Positions 9,793-18,926 of a stretch of DNA of 64,000 nucleotides are shown one piece after another. Position 1 is the stretch's first letter, and every line of letters starts with the position of its first letter. Origin of the DNA: Bradyrhizobium viridifuturi (GTDB lineage: Bacteria > Pseudomonadota > Alphaproteobacteria > Rhizobiales > Xanthobacteraceae). The notes under the pieces were generated by a model. It was not told where the DNA came from. It ran no database searches and was given only the letters and a program-made list of their open reading frames with translations. The stretch covers positions 62,001 to 126,000 of the forward strand of contig NZ_LGTB01000018.1 of assembly GCF_001238275.1 (NCBI RefSeq). Reading direction: 5' to 3'. A program made the translations under genes and the position numbers.

Positions 9793-11217
9793 GTGGCGAC
9801 AACGATTTCGAGCAATGTGACGCGACCTGAACCGCAGGCCCTGAAGCGCGCGATCGACGCGCTGGCGGCGCGGTTCGGCAACCGGCTCGTCACGTCGCAG
9901 GCGGTGCGCGAACAGCACGCCCATACCACCACATGGCTGCCGAACCAGCCGCCGGACGCGGTCGTGATGGCGCAGGAAACCGCCGACATCCAGGACGTGG
10001 TCCGGATCTGTGCCGCAAACCGCGTGCCCGTCATCGCCTTCGGCACCGGAACCTCGCTGGAGGGCCAGGTCAACGCGCCGGCGGGCGGCGTCTGCATCGA
10101 TCTGCGCGACATGAACAAGGTGCTGGAGGTGCATGCCGAGGACCTCGACTGCGTGATCCAACCCGGCGTGACGCGGAAGGCGCTGAACGAGCACCTGCGC
10201 GACCAGGGCCTGTTCTTCCCGATCGATCCCGGCGCCGATGCCTCGCTCGGCGGCATGACCTCGACCCGCGCCTCCGGCACCAACGCGGTGCGTTACGGCA
10301 CCATGCGCGAGAACGTGCTGGCGCTGAAGGTGGTCCGCGGCGACGGCGAGATCATCACGACAGGCACGCGCGCCAAGAAGTCGTCGGCCGGCTACGATTT
10401 GACGCATCTGTTCGTCGGCGCCGAGGGCACGCTCGGCATCATCTCGGAACTGACCATCCGCCTGCGCGGCATTCCCGACACGATCGCCGCCGCCGCCTGT
10501 TCGTTCGAGACCGTCCGCGGCGCCTGCCAGGCGACGATCCTCGCGATCCAGACCGGCATCCCGGTCGCCCGGATCGAGTTGCTCAACGCCGCGCAGGTGA
10601 AGGCCTGCAACAGTTATTCCAAGCTGTCGCTGCCCGAGACGCCGCTGCTGCTGCTCGAATTCCACGGCAGCGAGGTCGAGGTCGCCGAGCAGTCGAAGAA
10701 TTTCCGCGACATCGCCGCTGAATGCGGCGGCGGCGACTTCACCTGGACCACCAAGCCGGAGGACCGCACCAAGCTGTGGCAGGCCCGGCATGACGCCTAC
10801 TGGTCGGTCAAGGCGCTGCGCCCCGGCGACAGCATCGGCGTCGTCGCCACCGACGTCTGCGTGCCGATCTCGCGGCTGGCCGACTGTGTCACCGAGACTG
10901 AAGAGGATCTGAAACGGCTTAATCTGCTGTCGCCGATCGTCGGCCATGTCGGCGACGGCAATTTCCACTGCTCGCTGCTCTGCGACGTCAACGACAAGGA
11001 CGAGATGGCGCGCGGCGAGGAGTTCATGCACCGGCTGGTCGAGCGTGCGCAATCAATGGACGGCACTTGCACCGGCGAGCATGGCATCGGCCAGGGCAAG
11101 CAGAAATATTTGATAGCCGAGCTCGGCCCCGAGGCGCTCGATGCGATGCGGGCGCTGAAGCAGGCGCTCGATCCGCAGAACATTTTCAATCCCGGAAAGA
11201 TCGTTCCTGCCGTCTAG
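9793..11217 (+). CDS. FAD-linked D-lactate/glycolate-type dehydrogenase (GlcD/DLD family)
   Basis: Flavoprotein of 474 residues that oxidises a 2-hydroxyacid (D-lactate or glycolate are the family substrates) and passes electrons to cytochrome c or the respiratory chain. The FAD-binding PCMH domain (about 45-225) contains FGTGTSLEGQ and DPGADASLGGM; the C-terminal FAD-oxidase domain contains the metal-ligand segment GHVGDGNFH and TGEHGIGQGK. A GTG at 9793 is the best start because GGGAGG lies about nine bases upstream; an ATG 36 bases earlier has no ribosome site. The next gene follows after 31 bases. Confidence 0.85.
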   Translation: MATTISSNVTRPEPQALKRAIDALAARFGNRLVTSQAVREQHAHTTTWLPNQPPDAVVMAQETADIQDVVRICAANRVPVIAFGTGTSLEGQVNAPAGGVCIDLRDMNKVLEVHAEDLDCVIQPGVTRKALNEHLRDQGLFFPIDPGADASLGGMTSTRASGTNAVRYGTMRENVLALKVVRGDGEIITTGTRAKKSSAGYDLTHLFVGAEGTLGIISELTIRLRGIPDTIAAAACSFETVRGACQATILAIQTGIPVARIELLNAAQVKACNSYSKLSLPETPLLLLEFHGSEVEVAEQSKNFRDIAAECGGGDFTWTTKPEDRTKLWQARHDAYWSVKALRPGDSIGVVATDVCVPISRLADCVTETEEDLKRLNLLSPIVGHVGDGNFHCSLLCDVNDKDEMARGEEFMHRLVERAQSMDGTCTGEHGIGQGKQKYLIAELGPEALDAMRALKQALDPQNIFNPGKIVPAV

Positions 11218-11248
11218 CCAGTCGGATATTCCTGCCACGGACATTGCG

Positions 11249-11641
11249 ATGTGGTTGTTCAACAAGACAAGGCGAAAGGATATCTGGGACGATCCGGTCG
11301 AGCAGCCGCTCGGCGACATCGAAGCTGCGCACAGGATCCGTGAGATCTGCCGCGACGCCGCCGGCTGCGCCGAGGCGGTCGGTTCGCCCGCCAAGCGTTC
11401 GCCGAAGAACCAGCAGGTCGAACGCGATCGCTACGAGCGCGCCGCCAAGGCCGCGATGGAGACCGCGATGAAGATCTCCGACGAGCTGGTGCGCGATTCC
11501 GCGGTGCGCGAGATCATTGGTCTGTGCATGAAGGCCAACAACATCAAGACGGGGCGGGCGCTGTTTCGTGCCATCCACGCGGGCTCGATCAAGGCCGAAG
11601 TCTTGATCGAGCATCCGTCGCTGGATGGCGAGCAGGCTTGA
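11249..11641 (+). CDS. Hypothetical protein, 130 residues
   Basis: Soluble, charged protein with no signal peptide or membrane segment. It contains long helix-forming stretches (about 40-75, rich in Arg, Glu, Ala) and a C-terminal part with CMKANNIKTGRALFRAI. It follows the FAD-linked dehydrogenase by 31 bases in the same direction, so co-transcription is likely. I do not recognise a family. Codon usage agrees with the neighbours and the frame is clean. The 258 bases that follow hold nothing I can identify. Confidence 0.6.
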   Translation: MWLFNKTRRKDIWDDPVEQPLGDIEAAHRIREICRDAAGCAEAVGSPAKRSPKNQQVERDRYERAAKAAMETAMKISDELVRDSAVREIIGLCMKANNIKTGRALFRAIHAGSIKAEVLIEHPSLDGEQA

Positions 11642-11899
11642 GCCGCTTGACCCGAGCTGCTTGAAATCAGGCTCGATCGGTTTCGCAACGCGCTGCCAAA
11701 ATATCGAAAACAACCCCATGCAAAGCAGCCGGCCGTGGGCCGGCGTTCGACCAGGCCGCTCGACGCGTCGGGCAACTCACGGATATTCTTCCAGTATTCC
11801 GAAATCACCCGGGTGCACGCCCGCCCCCGCGGTGCATATGGCAGTTGCGTGGTTCCGCAACCGACGTTTCCGCGTCGTCATGGCCGCTCTCAGCGGCAA

Positions 11900-13597
11900 T
11901 CAAGCCGATCCCTGGTCTCCGCCCAGCGCGCGCACCGCCTCATCGACGCTATGAAACACGTGGTCCCGGCTGAGGACATCGTAAAGGTTGAAGCGCTCGA
12001 ATGCGTCCTGCGCGCGGGTGGATTCCAGCCGCGCCACGGCCACCGTCAGGCCGTCATCGCGGCATTCGCGGAACAGGTCGCGTAGCGCCTGAGCCGCGGT
12101 GAAATCGATCTCGATCATGCCGCTGGCCTCGATCACCAGCAGCCGCGGCTTGGGCGTCGCGGCGCCGACGGTCTTGAGCACGCTGCCGTGGAAGCCTTCT
12201 GCGTTGAGGAACGACAGCGGTGCCTGCAGGCCGACGACGGCTATGCCCGGCTTGCGCTCGCCGGTGACATGCGGGCCCGTCGGCCACCAGATCGTGGTGC
12301 CGGGGACGTGGACGAATTCGACCAGCTGGCCGCGCGTCGTGGTCCAGATGCCGTGCAGCAGCGACAGCGCGATGCCGACGGCAACACCTTGCTCGATCGG
12401 CAACACGATGATCGCGGCTGCCGTCGCCACCACCAGCAGGAATTCATAGAACGACTGGCGGAAGATCGTGACGATCTGCTTGACGCGGATGATGCGCAGC
12501 GCCACGAACAACAGGACGCCGCCGAGCGCAGCGTCAGGCACGTGCTGCAGCAAGGTCGCGCCGAACGCCAGCAGCGCGAGCACGATGGCGGCGGCAAACA
12601 GCCCCGCGACCTGTGTGCGTCCGCCGGTCTCCGAGACGATCCCTGTGCGCGGCGGACTGGCGTTGACGGGGAAGGCGCCGAACAGCCCCGACAGAACGCT
12701 GCCGGCGCCGGCGCCGAGGAAGTCGCGATCGACGTCGGCCGGCTTGTCCGGATCTGACAGGAACGAGCGCGTCGTCGCGGCGGTCTGCACCATCACGACG
12801 ACGGCGATCAGGATCGCGAGCGACATCAGCTTGATCCATCGCTCCGGCGCGATGTCCGGGAATGCCGGCTTGGGCAGTGTGCCCGGCACGGTGCCGACCA
12901 CCTTGACGCCCTTGCTCTCGAGATGGCCGGCGATCACGGCGATGGTGGCGACGACGAGTCCGATCAGCGCGCCCGGAATCCGCGCGCTGATCTTCTCCGA
13001 TCCGGCGACGAGGGCCAGCACGCCGAGGCCGATCACCAGCGTATAGACGTTGGTCTGGCCGATCTTGTCGACGAGAACGCCGAGCTTGTAGAGCGTCGGC
13101 CCGTCCGGTGTGGTCAGGCCGAGCACACCCGGCAGCTGCGAGACCAGGATGTGGACCGAGATGCCGGCGAGGAAGCCGACCGTGACCGGCGTCGAGAGCA
13201 GATTGGCGATCCAGCCGAGCTTGAACAGGCCACCGGCGATCATGATCGCGCCGACCATCAGCGCCAGTGCCATCGCGAACGCCTGATAGTCCGGCGAGCC
13301 TGCCGTCGCCATCAGCGCCAGCCCGCCGGCGAAGATCGGCGTGATCGTGGAATCGGCGCCGCAGGACAGGAAGCGGTTGGCGCCGAACATCGCAAAGCCG
13401 AGCGAACCGGCCATGAAGGCGAAGAAGCCGATCTGTGGCGAGAAGCCGCCGAGCCGCGCGGTCGCCATCTGTTCCGGGATCGCGATCGCGGCGAGCGTCA
13501 GCCCGGCGATCAGATCACCTGGCAGGTCGCTCGGCCGGAACGCCCTGAGTGAACGGAAGATCGGCCAGTTGGCTGACGTCGCAGGGGTTGGGGCCAT
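11900..13597 (-). CDS. SulP family anion transporter with STAS domain
   Basis: Inner-membrane transporter of 565 residues. About residues 20-420 form the SulP core of 10-14 membrane segments, with AIPEQMATARLGG in the first repeat and a VNASPPRTGI segment in the middle. The C-terminal about 110 residues form a STAS domain (SFLNAEGF to the end). SulP proteins move sulfate, bicarbonate or dicarboxylates, usually with H+ or Na+; the ion cannot be told here. The same frame continues 900 bases further upstream, but that part is antisense to the CcdA-like gene and looks artefactual; the ATG at 13597 begins a normal SulP N-terminus. Confidence 0.88.
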   Translation of the reverse strand: MAPTPATSANWPIFRSLRAFRPSDLPGDLIAGLTLAAIAIPEQMATARLGGFSPQIGFFAFMAGSLGFAMFGANRFLSCGADSTITPIFAGGLALMATAGSPDYQAFAMALALMVGAIMIAGGLFKLGWIANLLSTPVTVGFLAGISVHILVSQLPGVLGLTTPDGPTLYKLGVLVDKIGQTNVYTLVIGLGVLALVAGSEKISARIPGALIGLVVATIAVIAGHLESKGVKVVGTVPGTLPKPAFPDIAPERWIKLMSLAILIAVVVMVQTAATTRSFLSDPDKPADVDRDFLGAGAGSVLSGLFGAFPVNASPPRTGIVSETGGRTQVAGLFAAAIVLALLAFGATLLQHVPDAALGGVLLFVALRIIRVKQIVTIFRQSFYEFLLVVATAAAIIVLPIEQGVAVGIALSLLHGIWTTTRGQLVEFVHVPGTTIWWPTGPHVTGERKPGIAVVGLQAPLSFLNAEGFHGSVLKTVGAATPKPRLLVIEASGMIEIDFTAAQALRDLFRECRDDGLTVAVARLESTRAQDAFERFNLYDVLSRDHVFHSVDEAVRALGGDQGSA

Positions 13598-13689
13598 CGG
13601 TCTCCGACTCAGCTGGCGGCGAAGGAGCGGCAATAGTCCGCCATCGCGTGGCCAAAAGCCAGCGAACGCGCGTGTGCAGGCGCGAAGGG

Positions 13690-14424
13690 CTAGCCGATAT
13701 TCTGCAGTGCCGGGAAGGTCTCCAGCAGCCAGACGCTGACGCTGGAGACCGCGCCGGTCAGGAAGCCGATGCCGGTGACCACCATCAGCACGCCCATCAC
13801 GCGCTCGACGGTGTCGAGATGACGCTTCATCCGTGCGAACAGCGAAGAGAACTGCTCGACCAGGAAGGCTGCGAGCAGGAACGGGATGCCGAGCCCGGCG
13901 GAATAGACTGCGAGCAGGCCGGCGCCTTTGGTCACCGTGGCCTGGGAAGCTGCGATCGAGAGGATCGCCGCGAGGATCGGTCCGATGCACGGCGTCCAGC
14001 CGAAAGCGAACGCAAGGCCCATGACATAGGCGCCCCACAACCCGACCGGCTTGGGCGCGGTCAGCCGCCCCTCGCGCATCAGCAGGCCGATCCGCGTGAC
14101 GCCGAGGAAATGCAGGCCCATGATGATGATGACGATGCCGGCCAGGATCGAGAGCTCGGCCGACCACGCGCGCACCAACCCGCCGACGATGGACGCGCTG
14201 GCGCCGAGTGCGACGAACACGGTGGAGAAGCCGAGCACGAACATCAGCGCCGCCATCATGACCGCGCGCTTGGAGGCGGCGGTGTCGCCGTCCTGGTTGA
14301 CCTGCTCGATGGTCGCGCCGGTCAAATAGATCAGATAGGGCGGCACCAGCGGCAGCACGCAGGGCGACAGGAAGCTGACTAGGCCGGCGATCAGGGCTGC
14401 CGGGATCGAGACGTCGTGCATCAA
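13690..14424 (-). CDS. ccdA: CcdA-family thiol:disulfide transporter
   Basis: Six-helix membrane protein of 244 residues. Family members carry reducing equivalents from cytoplasmic thioredoxin across the membrane for cytochrome c maturation and periplasmic disulfide reduction. The two redox Cys are visible, in LSPCVLPLVPPYL (Cys about 22) and FGWTPCIGPIL (Cys about 146), in the expected symmetrical places. It lies 92 bases upstream of the SulP gene on the same strand, so co-transcription is possible. The symbol is used in the family sense. Confidence 0.88.
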   Translation of the reverse strand: MMHDVSIPAALIAGLVSFLSPCVLPLVPPYLIYLTGATIEQVNQDGDTAASKRAVMMAALMFVLGFSTVFVALGASASIVGGLVRAWSAELSILAGIVIIIMGLHFLGVTRIGLLMREGRLTAPKPVGLWGAYVMGLAFAFGWTPCIGPILAAILSIAASQATVTKGAGLLAVYSAGLGIPFLLAAFLVEQFSSLFARMKRHLDTVERVMGVLMVVTGIGFLTGAVSSVSVWLLETFPALQNIG

Positions 14425-14642
14425 AGGACCTTCGCGGAATAACCGTTCTGTCTTGGCGTCTACGCAGCCAACAATCCAGAAGTTTCGTCGCTAAGGCCTT
14501 CAACTATGGTCACAGGCCCGTGTCCGGCGCGCTGCCAGGAACGGCACGACGGCGCCGCGCGCGAAATGCGGCCAGGTTTGCCAGCTCGCGGAAAATGGCG
14601 CTATCGTTCGCCGATTGCGCGGCCGATCCACGGGAGAGCGGC

Positions 14643-14927
14643 ATGAACGAGCACGATTTCGAAAGGCAATTGAAGGCCGACGGTTTCCAGGAAATCGAGT
14701 TTCAGAAGCTCGATCCTCGCCCCGGCAAGGGACGGCACCGGCATCATTTCGAGATCCGCGGCCTGGTGATCTCCGGAACTTTTGTCGTCAGGCAAACCGG
14801 TGAACCCGTCGTCTATCGTTCCGGGCAGATATTTTCGGTCGCCGAAGGCGAATTGCACGACGAGTGGATCGAGGCCGAGGGCGCGTACGTCCTGGTCGGC
14901 AGGAAGTTCTCCGAGGGCGGGTCGTAA
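14643..14927 (+). CDS. Cupin-like small protein
   Basis: A 94-residue cytoplasmic protein. The pattern HRHHFEIRG followed by VISGTFVV and, later, YRSGQIFSVAEGELHDEW fits a single cupin barrel with potential metal ligands (His and Glu), as in AraC-type sugar-binding or storage cupins. The start MNEHDFERQL at 14643 is preceded by GAGAG; the frame is open upstream but that stretch looks non-coding. It stands alone; the ligand and role are unknown. Confidence 0.65.
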   Translation: MNEHDFERQLKADGFQEIEFQKLDPRPGKGRHRHHFEIRGLVISGTFVVRQTGEPVVYRSGQIFSVAEGELHDEWIEAEGAYVLVGRKFSEGGS

Positions 14928-14975
14928 CGCGAGAATGCGGACGTCTTAGTCATAGCTCGTGCAACACACTCGGTG

Positions 14976-15090
14976 TCGTCCCTGCGAAAGCAGGGACCCA
15001 TAGCCACCGATGGTCATTGTGTTTTGCGCGGCGCGCCTCAACAACGCAACCCTGTGGTTATGGGTCCCTGCTTTCGCAGGGAAGACGTGG
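14976..15090. repeat. Intergenic palindromic element, copy 1 (GAAA-loop hairpins)
   Basis: Two hairpins in opposite orientation bound a spacer of about 68 bases. The left arm (14979-14996) folds as TCCCTGC-GAAA-GCAGGGA and the right arm (15065-15082) is its inverse with a TTTC loop. The outer sequences CGTC and the inner CCCATA are also mirrored. The inner segment GATGGTCATTGTG recurs in the copy at about 51.2 kb. I regard it as a REP-like dispersed element of Bradyrhizobium-type genomes. Confidence 0.75.
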
Positions 15091-15119
15091 GTGAGAGCGG
15101 TGTCCCCAGTCTCATACCA

Positions 15120-15866
15120 CTACCGCTTGCGCGGACCCCGCGCCGACGGCGTCTCGAACTCCCGGCCGCGAATTCGCACCAGATCGTCGGCGGAATGCGC
15201 GAGCAGCACCACAGTGGCCGCGCGCGCCGCCTCCGCGTCGCCGGCCACGATCGCGTCGAGCACCGCGCGATGCTCGATCAGCGCGCGTGGACGGTGCGAG
15301 CCGGTTGCCGCAATCGTGAAGCTCTGGCGCAGCGTGATTTCGAACATCTGGGCGATCGGCCAGAAAAACTCGTTGCGGGTCGCGAAATAGATTGCCTGGT
15401 GGAACTTGATGTCGGCAGCGACGAACGCCTCGTTGGTTTGCGCCGCGTCCATCCCGTCGCATCCGGCGCGGATCCGCGCGAAGTCGTCTTCGTGGGCATG
15501 GCTGGCTGCAAGCGCCGCGGCGGCCGGTTCAACCGCGGAGCGTAGCTGGAACAGTTTTGCCAGATAGCGATCGATCTCCGCGGTCTCGAGGTGCCAGCGC
15601 AGCACGTCGGGATCGAGCTGATTCCATTGCTCGGGCGGCCGCACTCGTGTGCCGCTCTTGGGCCGCGACTCGATCAGGCCCTTGCCGGTGAGGGTGCGGA
15701 TCGCCTCGCGCACCACCGTGCGGCTGACGTCCATCATCTCGCAGATCCGCATCTCCGGGGGGAGCGCCTCGCCGACGCCGATCTCACCGCGCACGATGCT
15801 GCTGCCGACCCGGTCGGTGACCTGACTGTGCACGCTCCGACGCAACGCGTTGGATGTCTGGAACAT
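15120..15866 (-). CDS. GntR-family (FadR subfamily) transcriptional regulator
   Basis: Repressor-type regulator of 248 residues, divergent from the TRAP operon, which it probably controls. The N-terminal winged helix-turn-helix (about 10-75) includes GEALPPEMRICEMMDVSRTVVREAIRTL, and the helical FCD ligand domain (about 95-225) carries conserved metal-ligand positions in DIKFHQAIY and HRAVLDAI. A start at 15866 is preferred: GAGG lies six bases upstream, and the alternative ATG at 15941 lies inside the putative operator. FadR/FCD regulators of this kind usually sense the organic acid imported by the adjacent transporter. Confidence 0.85.
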   Translation of the reverse strand: MFQTSNALRRSVHSQVTDRVGSSIVRGEIGVGEALPPEMRICEMMDVSRTVVREAIRTLTGKGLIESRPKSGTRVRPPEQWNQLDPDVLRWHLETAEIDRYLAKLFQLRSAVEPAAAALAASHAHEDDFARIRAGCDGMDAAQTNEAFVAADIKFHQAIYFATRNEFFWPIAQMFEITLRQSFTIAATGSHRPRALIEHRAVLDAIVAGDAEAARAATVVLLAHSADDLVRIRGREFETPSARGPRKR

Positions 15867-15933
15867 CGAAAGCCTCGCTGCGGTTGAACCTTGCGCCGCC
15901 GCGCCGCGCTCTTGCGCAACCGTACTGCTTTTG

Positions 15934-15946
15934 TCATACATTATGA
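15934..15946. promoter_or_regulatory. Putative GntR operator between regulator and TRAP genes
   Basis: A perfect dyad TCATA-CAT-TATGA lies in the divergent intergenic region, 68 bases upstream of the preferred regulator start and 73 bases before dctP. Its A/T richness stands out in this GC-rich DNA, and flanking TTG and AAA extend the symmetry loosely. Size and position suit an FCD-type GntR operator serving both directions. This is inferred from symmetry and position only. Confidence 0.5.
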
Positions 15947-16018
15947 TAAAAGTGCTGCCAAGCTCGGGCCAACCGGCGGGCAGCCGATAACGATCCGTTC
16001 CTGGGGAGGAGCACCATC

Positions 16019-17050
16019 ATGACGTCGATGCGCGTGAGCCGCCGTATTTTGTTGCGGTCATCGGCCGCTGCCGCAGCGTGGCTCGCCGCCGCGCCCGCCA
16101 TCATTGGCCGCGCCGAGGCCGCGACGATGAAGATGCGGTGTTCGTCGTCGCTTCCGAACGACCCCAAATACGCCAACGGCCGCGTCTATTACGACAACCT
16201 CGTCAAGAGCCTGAAGGCGAACGGGCTCGGCGAGCAGATCGAGGTCACCTTCTTCCCCGACAACCAGCTCGGCCAGGAGATCGACGTCATCAACTCGGTG
16301 AAGCTCGGGGTGATCGACCTGATGGTCTCGGGCTCGTCGATCTCGGCGAACCTGGTGCCGCTGGTCGGCACGTTCGACCTCGGTTACCTCTTCACCAGCT
16401 ATCAGCAGCAGACCAAGGCGTTCGATGCCGGTGCGGCGAAGCCGATCGAGGATGCGCTGCTCAAGGGCGCCGGCATCCACATCATCGCCTGGGCCTACAA
16501 TTTCGGGGCACGCAGCGTGCTGGCGAAGAAGCCGGTGAAGACGCCGGAGGATCTCGCAGGCCTGAAGATCCGCACGCTGCCCAACCCGATCATCACCGAA
16601 TGCCTGCGGCTGATGGGGGCGGCGGCGACGCCGCTGGCGTTCGGCGAGATCTACACCGCACTGCAGGCCGGCGTGCTCGACGGCCTGGAGCATGATCCGC
16701 CGACCATCCTGGCCAGCAAATTCTACGAAACCGCGAAACATTACGCGCTGACCCAGCACATCTTCTCGCCGCTCGCGGTCTATTTCAGCGACACCACCTT
16801 CAACCGCATGGCCCCCAAGCTGCGCGAAGGTTTCCTTGATGCCGCAAAGTCGGCCGCGGCCGACACCCGCGTGCACGGGCTCGCGGTGGAGAAGGAGGCG
16901 TTGGCTAGCCTGGTGGAGAAGGGCGTCACGGTGGTCGAATGCGACAAGGAGGCGTTCCGCAAGCGCGTGCTGCCGCAGACCGACAATTTCATCAAGGCGC
17001 GGCCCGAGGCGAAGGCCGTCGTCGATCTGATCCGCGCCACCCAGGCCTGA
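16019..17050 (+). CDS. dctP: TRAP transporter solute-binding protein (DctP family)
   Basis: Periplasmic receptor of a TRAP uptake system, 343 residues. The N-terminus carries a twin-arginine-like signal (SRRILLRSS, then a hydrophobic Ala-rich stretch ending GRAEA, about 1-35). The remainder has the DctP fold, with the segment NFGARSVLAKKPVKTPEDLAG and the substrate-carboxylate region around LKIRTLPNP, where the conserved Arg binds the ligand acid. A GGAGGAG ribosome site precedes the ATG. Substrates of the family are mostly C4-dicarboxylates, sugar acids or other organic acids; here a hydroxyacid is suggested by the dehydrogenase gene downstream. Confidence 0.88.
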   Translation: MTSMRVSRRILLRSSAAAAAWLAAAPAIIGRAEAATMKMRCSSSLPNDPKYANGRVYYDNLVKSLKANGLGEQIEVTFFPDNQLGQEIDVINSVKLGVIDLMVSGSSISANLVPLVGTFDLGYLFTSYQQQTKAFDAGAAKPIEDALLKGAGIHIIAWAYNFGARSVLAKKPVKTPEDLAGLKIRTLPNPIITECLRLMGAAATPLAFGEIYTALQAGVLDGLEHDPPTILASKFYETAKHYALTQHIFSPLAVYFSDTTFNRMAPKLREGFLDAAKSAAADTRVHGLAVEKEALASLVEKGVTVVECDKEAFRKRVLPQTDNFIKARPEAKAVVDLIRATQA

Positions 17051-17059
17051 GGTCGACGC

Positions 17060-18916
17060 ATGTCGATCGCCGCGATTGCGACGAGAAGCAGCACGGATCG
17101 GATCACGGCGCCGCTGCTCGCCATCAGCGACGCCATCGCCGCGATCCTGCTCGCCGCCGATCTCCTGGTGGTCTGCGTCTCGGTGCTGGCCCGCTTCCTG
17201 TTCAACGCACCGGTGGAATGGTCCGACGACGTCGCCCGCGGCCTGATGGTCGGGTCGAGCTTCTTCGGCGCGGCCAGTGCGCTGGCGCGCAGCGAGAATC
17301 TCGGCGTCGCCTTCTTCGTCAATATGCTGCCTCCAGGCGTGCGGCGGGTCGTCGACGCGGTCGGTGCGCTGCTCGTCACCGTCATTGCCGCCTATGTCGC
17401 ATTCAACGCCATCAAGATGGGCTGGCTGACCACCGGGCAAACGTCGGGCTCCGGACTGCCGCTGGAGTGGACGTTCTATCCGATGGGCGTCGGTGCCGTG
17501 TTCATGACGATCTTCGCCGTCGAGACGTTCTGCGGCCGGCCGTTGCGCGACATGCTGGCCGGGATCGCCGCCACCGCCGTGATCGTTGGGCTCTATCTAG
17601 CCTGGGATGCGTTTGCGCCGTCATCTGTGCCGTCATCGCAGACGCTGATGCTGATCGGCTTCTTCCTTACGCTGTTCGGCGGACTGCCGATTGGCTTTGC
17701 GCTGGCGCTCGCCGCGCTGATCTTCATCTGGGTCGAAGGCACGCTGCCCGGCGTGATCTTCGCCCAGCAGATGGCGCGCGGCATCGACAATTTCGTGCTG
17801 CTGGCGATCCCGTTCTTCATCCTGGTCGGCTATCTGATGGAAGCCAACGGCATGTCGGTGCGGCTGATCGAACTGCTGCAGCGCGCGGTCGGACGGATGC
17901 GCGGTGGGCTCAACGTCGTGATGGTGATGTCGATGGTGCTGTTCTCCGGCATCTCCGGCTCCAAGATGGCCGATGTCGCAGCGGTCGGCTCGGTGCTGAT
18001 CCCGGCGGCGCGCCGCTCGCGGCAGAATCCGGGCGGCGCCGTGGCGCTGCTCGCGGCCTCCGCCGTGATGGCTGAAACCATTCCGCCCTGCATCAACCTG
18101 ATCATTCTCGGCTTCGTCGCCAATCTGTCGATCGGCGGCCTGTTCGTCGCCGGCATGCTGCCGGCCGCGCTGATGGCACTGGCGTTGATCGCGGTGTCGA
18201 TCATCTTCGGCAAGCGCCCGGAGGCAGCTGTCGAAGCCGAGCCGCGCGCCGCGGTCTCCGGCTTATGGACCGGCGCGATCGCCTCGTTCGGGCTGATCTT
18301 CATGATCTTCTTCGGCTTCAAGAGCGGCTTCGCCACGGCGACCGAGATCTCGGCCTTTGCCGCGGTGTACGCGATTGCGGTCGGCAGCCTCCTGTTCCGC
18401 GAACTCGGCGCGAGGAGCCTCGCGCACTGCTTCGTGCAATCGGCTGTCCGCTCGGGGCTGGTCCTGTTCATCGTTGCGGCCGCGCAGTCGCTCGCGTTCA
18501 TCCTGACGCTGCAGCAGGTGCCGCACGCGGTCGGCGATCTCATGCTGGCGATCTCGGGCAGCCATGGCGTGTGGCTGTTCATGCTGCTGTCGATCCTTGT
18601 GCTGGTGGTGATGGGCTCGGTGCTCGAGGGCGCCGCGGCGCTGATCATCTTCGGGCCGCTGCTGCTGCCGGTCGCGGTCAAGCTCGGCATCGATCCTTTG
18701 CATTTCGGCGTCGTGCTCGTCATTGCGATGGGGCTCGGGCTGTTTGCGCCGCCGCTTGGTCTTGGGCTCTACGGCGCCTGCCTGATCGGCAACGTACCGA
18801 TCGAGCAAACCATCAAGCCGATCGCGGGCTATCTCGGCCTGCTGTTGCTGTGCCTGCTGGTGATCGCGTTCGTGCCTGTCATCAGCACGGCGCTGCCGCA
18901 TGCGCTCGGCTATTAG
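17060..18916 (+). CDS. TRAP transporter fused membrane subunits (DctQ-DctM)
   Basis: A 618-residue fusion of the small and large TRAP membrane subunits. Residues about 1-165 form the four-helix DctQ part; residues about 190-618 are the 12-helix DctM part, recognisable from GLPIGFALALAAL, SGSKMADVAAVGSVLIP and IPPCINLIILG. It imports the solute captured by DctP, driven by the Na+ or H+ gradient. It begins nine bases after dctP, so the two are co-transcribed. Fused QM proteins are common in the family, so the fusion itself is not odd. Confidence 0.9.
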   Translation: MSIAAIATRSSTDRITAPLLAISDAIAAILLAADLLVVCVSVLARFLFNAPVEWSDDVARGLMVGSSFFGAASALARSENLGVAFFVNMLPPGVRRVVDAVGALLVTVIAAYVAFNAIKMGWLTTGQTSGSGLPLEWTFYPMGVGAVFMTIFAVETFCGRPLRDMLAGIAATAVIVGLYLAWDAFAPSSVPSSQTLMLIGFFLTLFGGLPIGFALALAALIFIWVEGTLPGVIFAQQMARGIDNFVLLAIPFFILVGYLMEANGMSVRLIELLQRAVGRMRGGLNVVMVMSMVLFSGISGSKMADVAAVGSVLIPAARRSRQNPGGAVALLAASAVMAETIPPCINLIILGFVANLSIGGLFVAGMLPAALMALALIAVSIIFGKRPEAAVEAEPRAAVSGLWTGAIASFGLIFMIFFGFKSGFATATEISAFAAVYAIAVGSLLFRELGARSLAHCFVQSAVRSGLVLFIVAAAQSLAFILTLQQVPHAVGDLMLAISGSHGVWLFMLLSILVLVVMGSVLEGAAALIIFGPLLLPVAVKLGIDPLHFGVVLVIAMGLGLFAPPLGLGLYGACLIGNVPIEQTIKPIAGYLGLLLLCLLVIAFVPVISTALPHALGY

Positions 18917-18926
18917 GGAGACGATC

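Noticed and set aside
9565..11052. 495-residue minus-strand ORF over the FAD-linked dehydrogenase
   Set aside because: It is antisense to a clearly conserved flavoprotein and has the Arg/Asp/Gln-rich composition of a GC-rich shadow frame, with no motif.
13598..14503. 300-residue N-terminal extension of the SulP gene
   Set aside because: It is antisense-phase sequence over the CcdA-like gene, Arg-rich, and the SulP family starts at about 13597.
14976..15090. Insertion sequence
   Set aside because: Only about 115 bases with no transposase ORF; the design is that of a REP-like element.
16058..17440. 460-residue minus-strand ORF over the TRAP genes
   Set aside because: Antisense to dctP and the start of the QM fusion; composition is that of a shadow frame.
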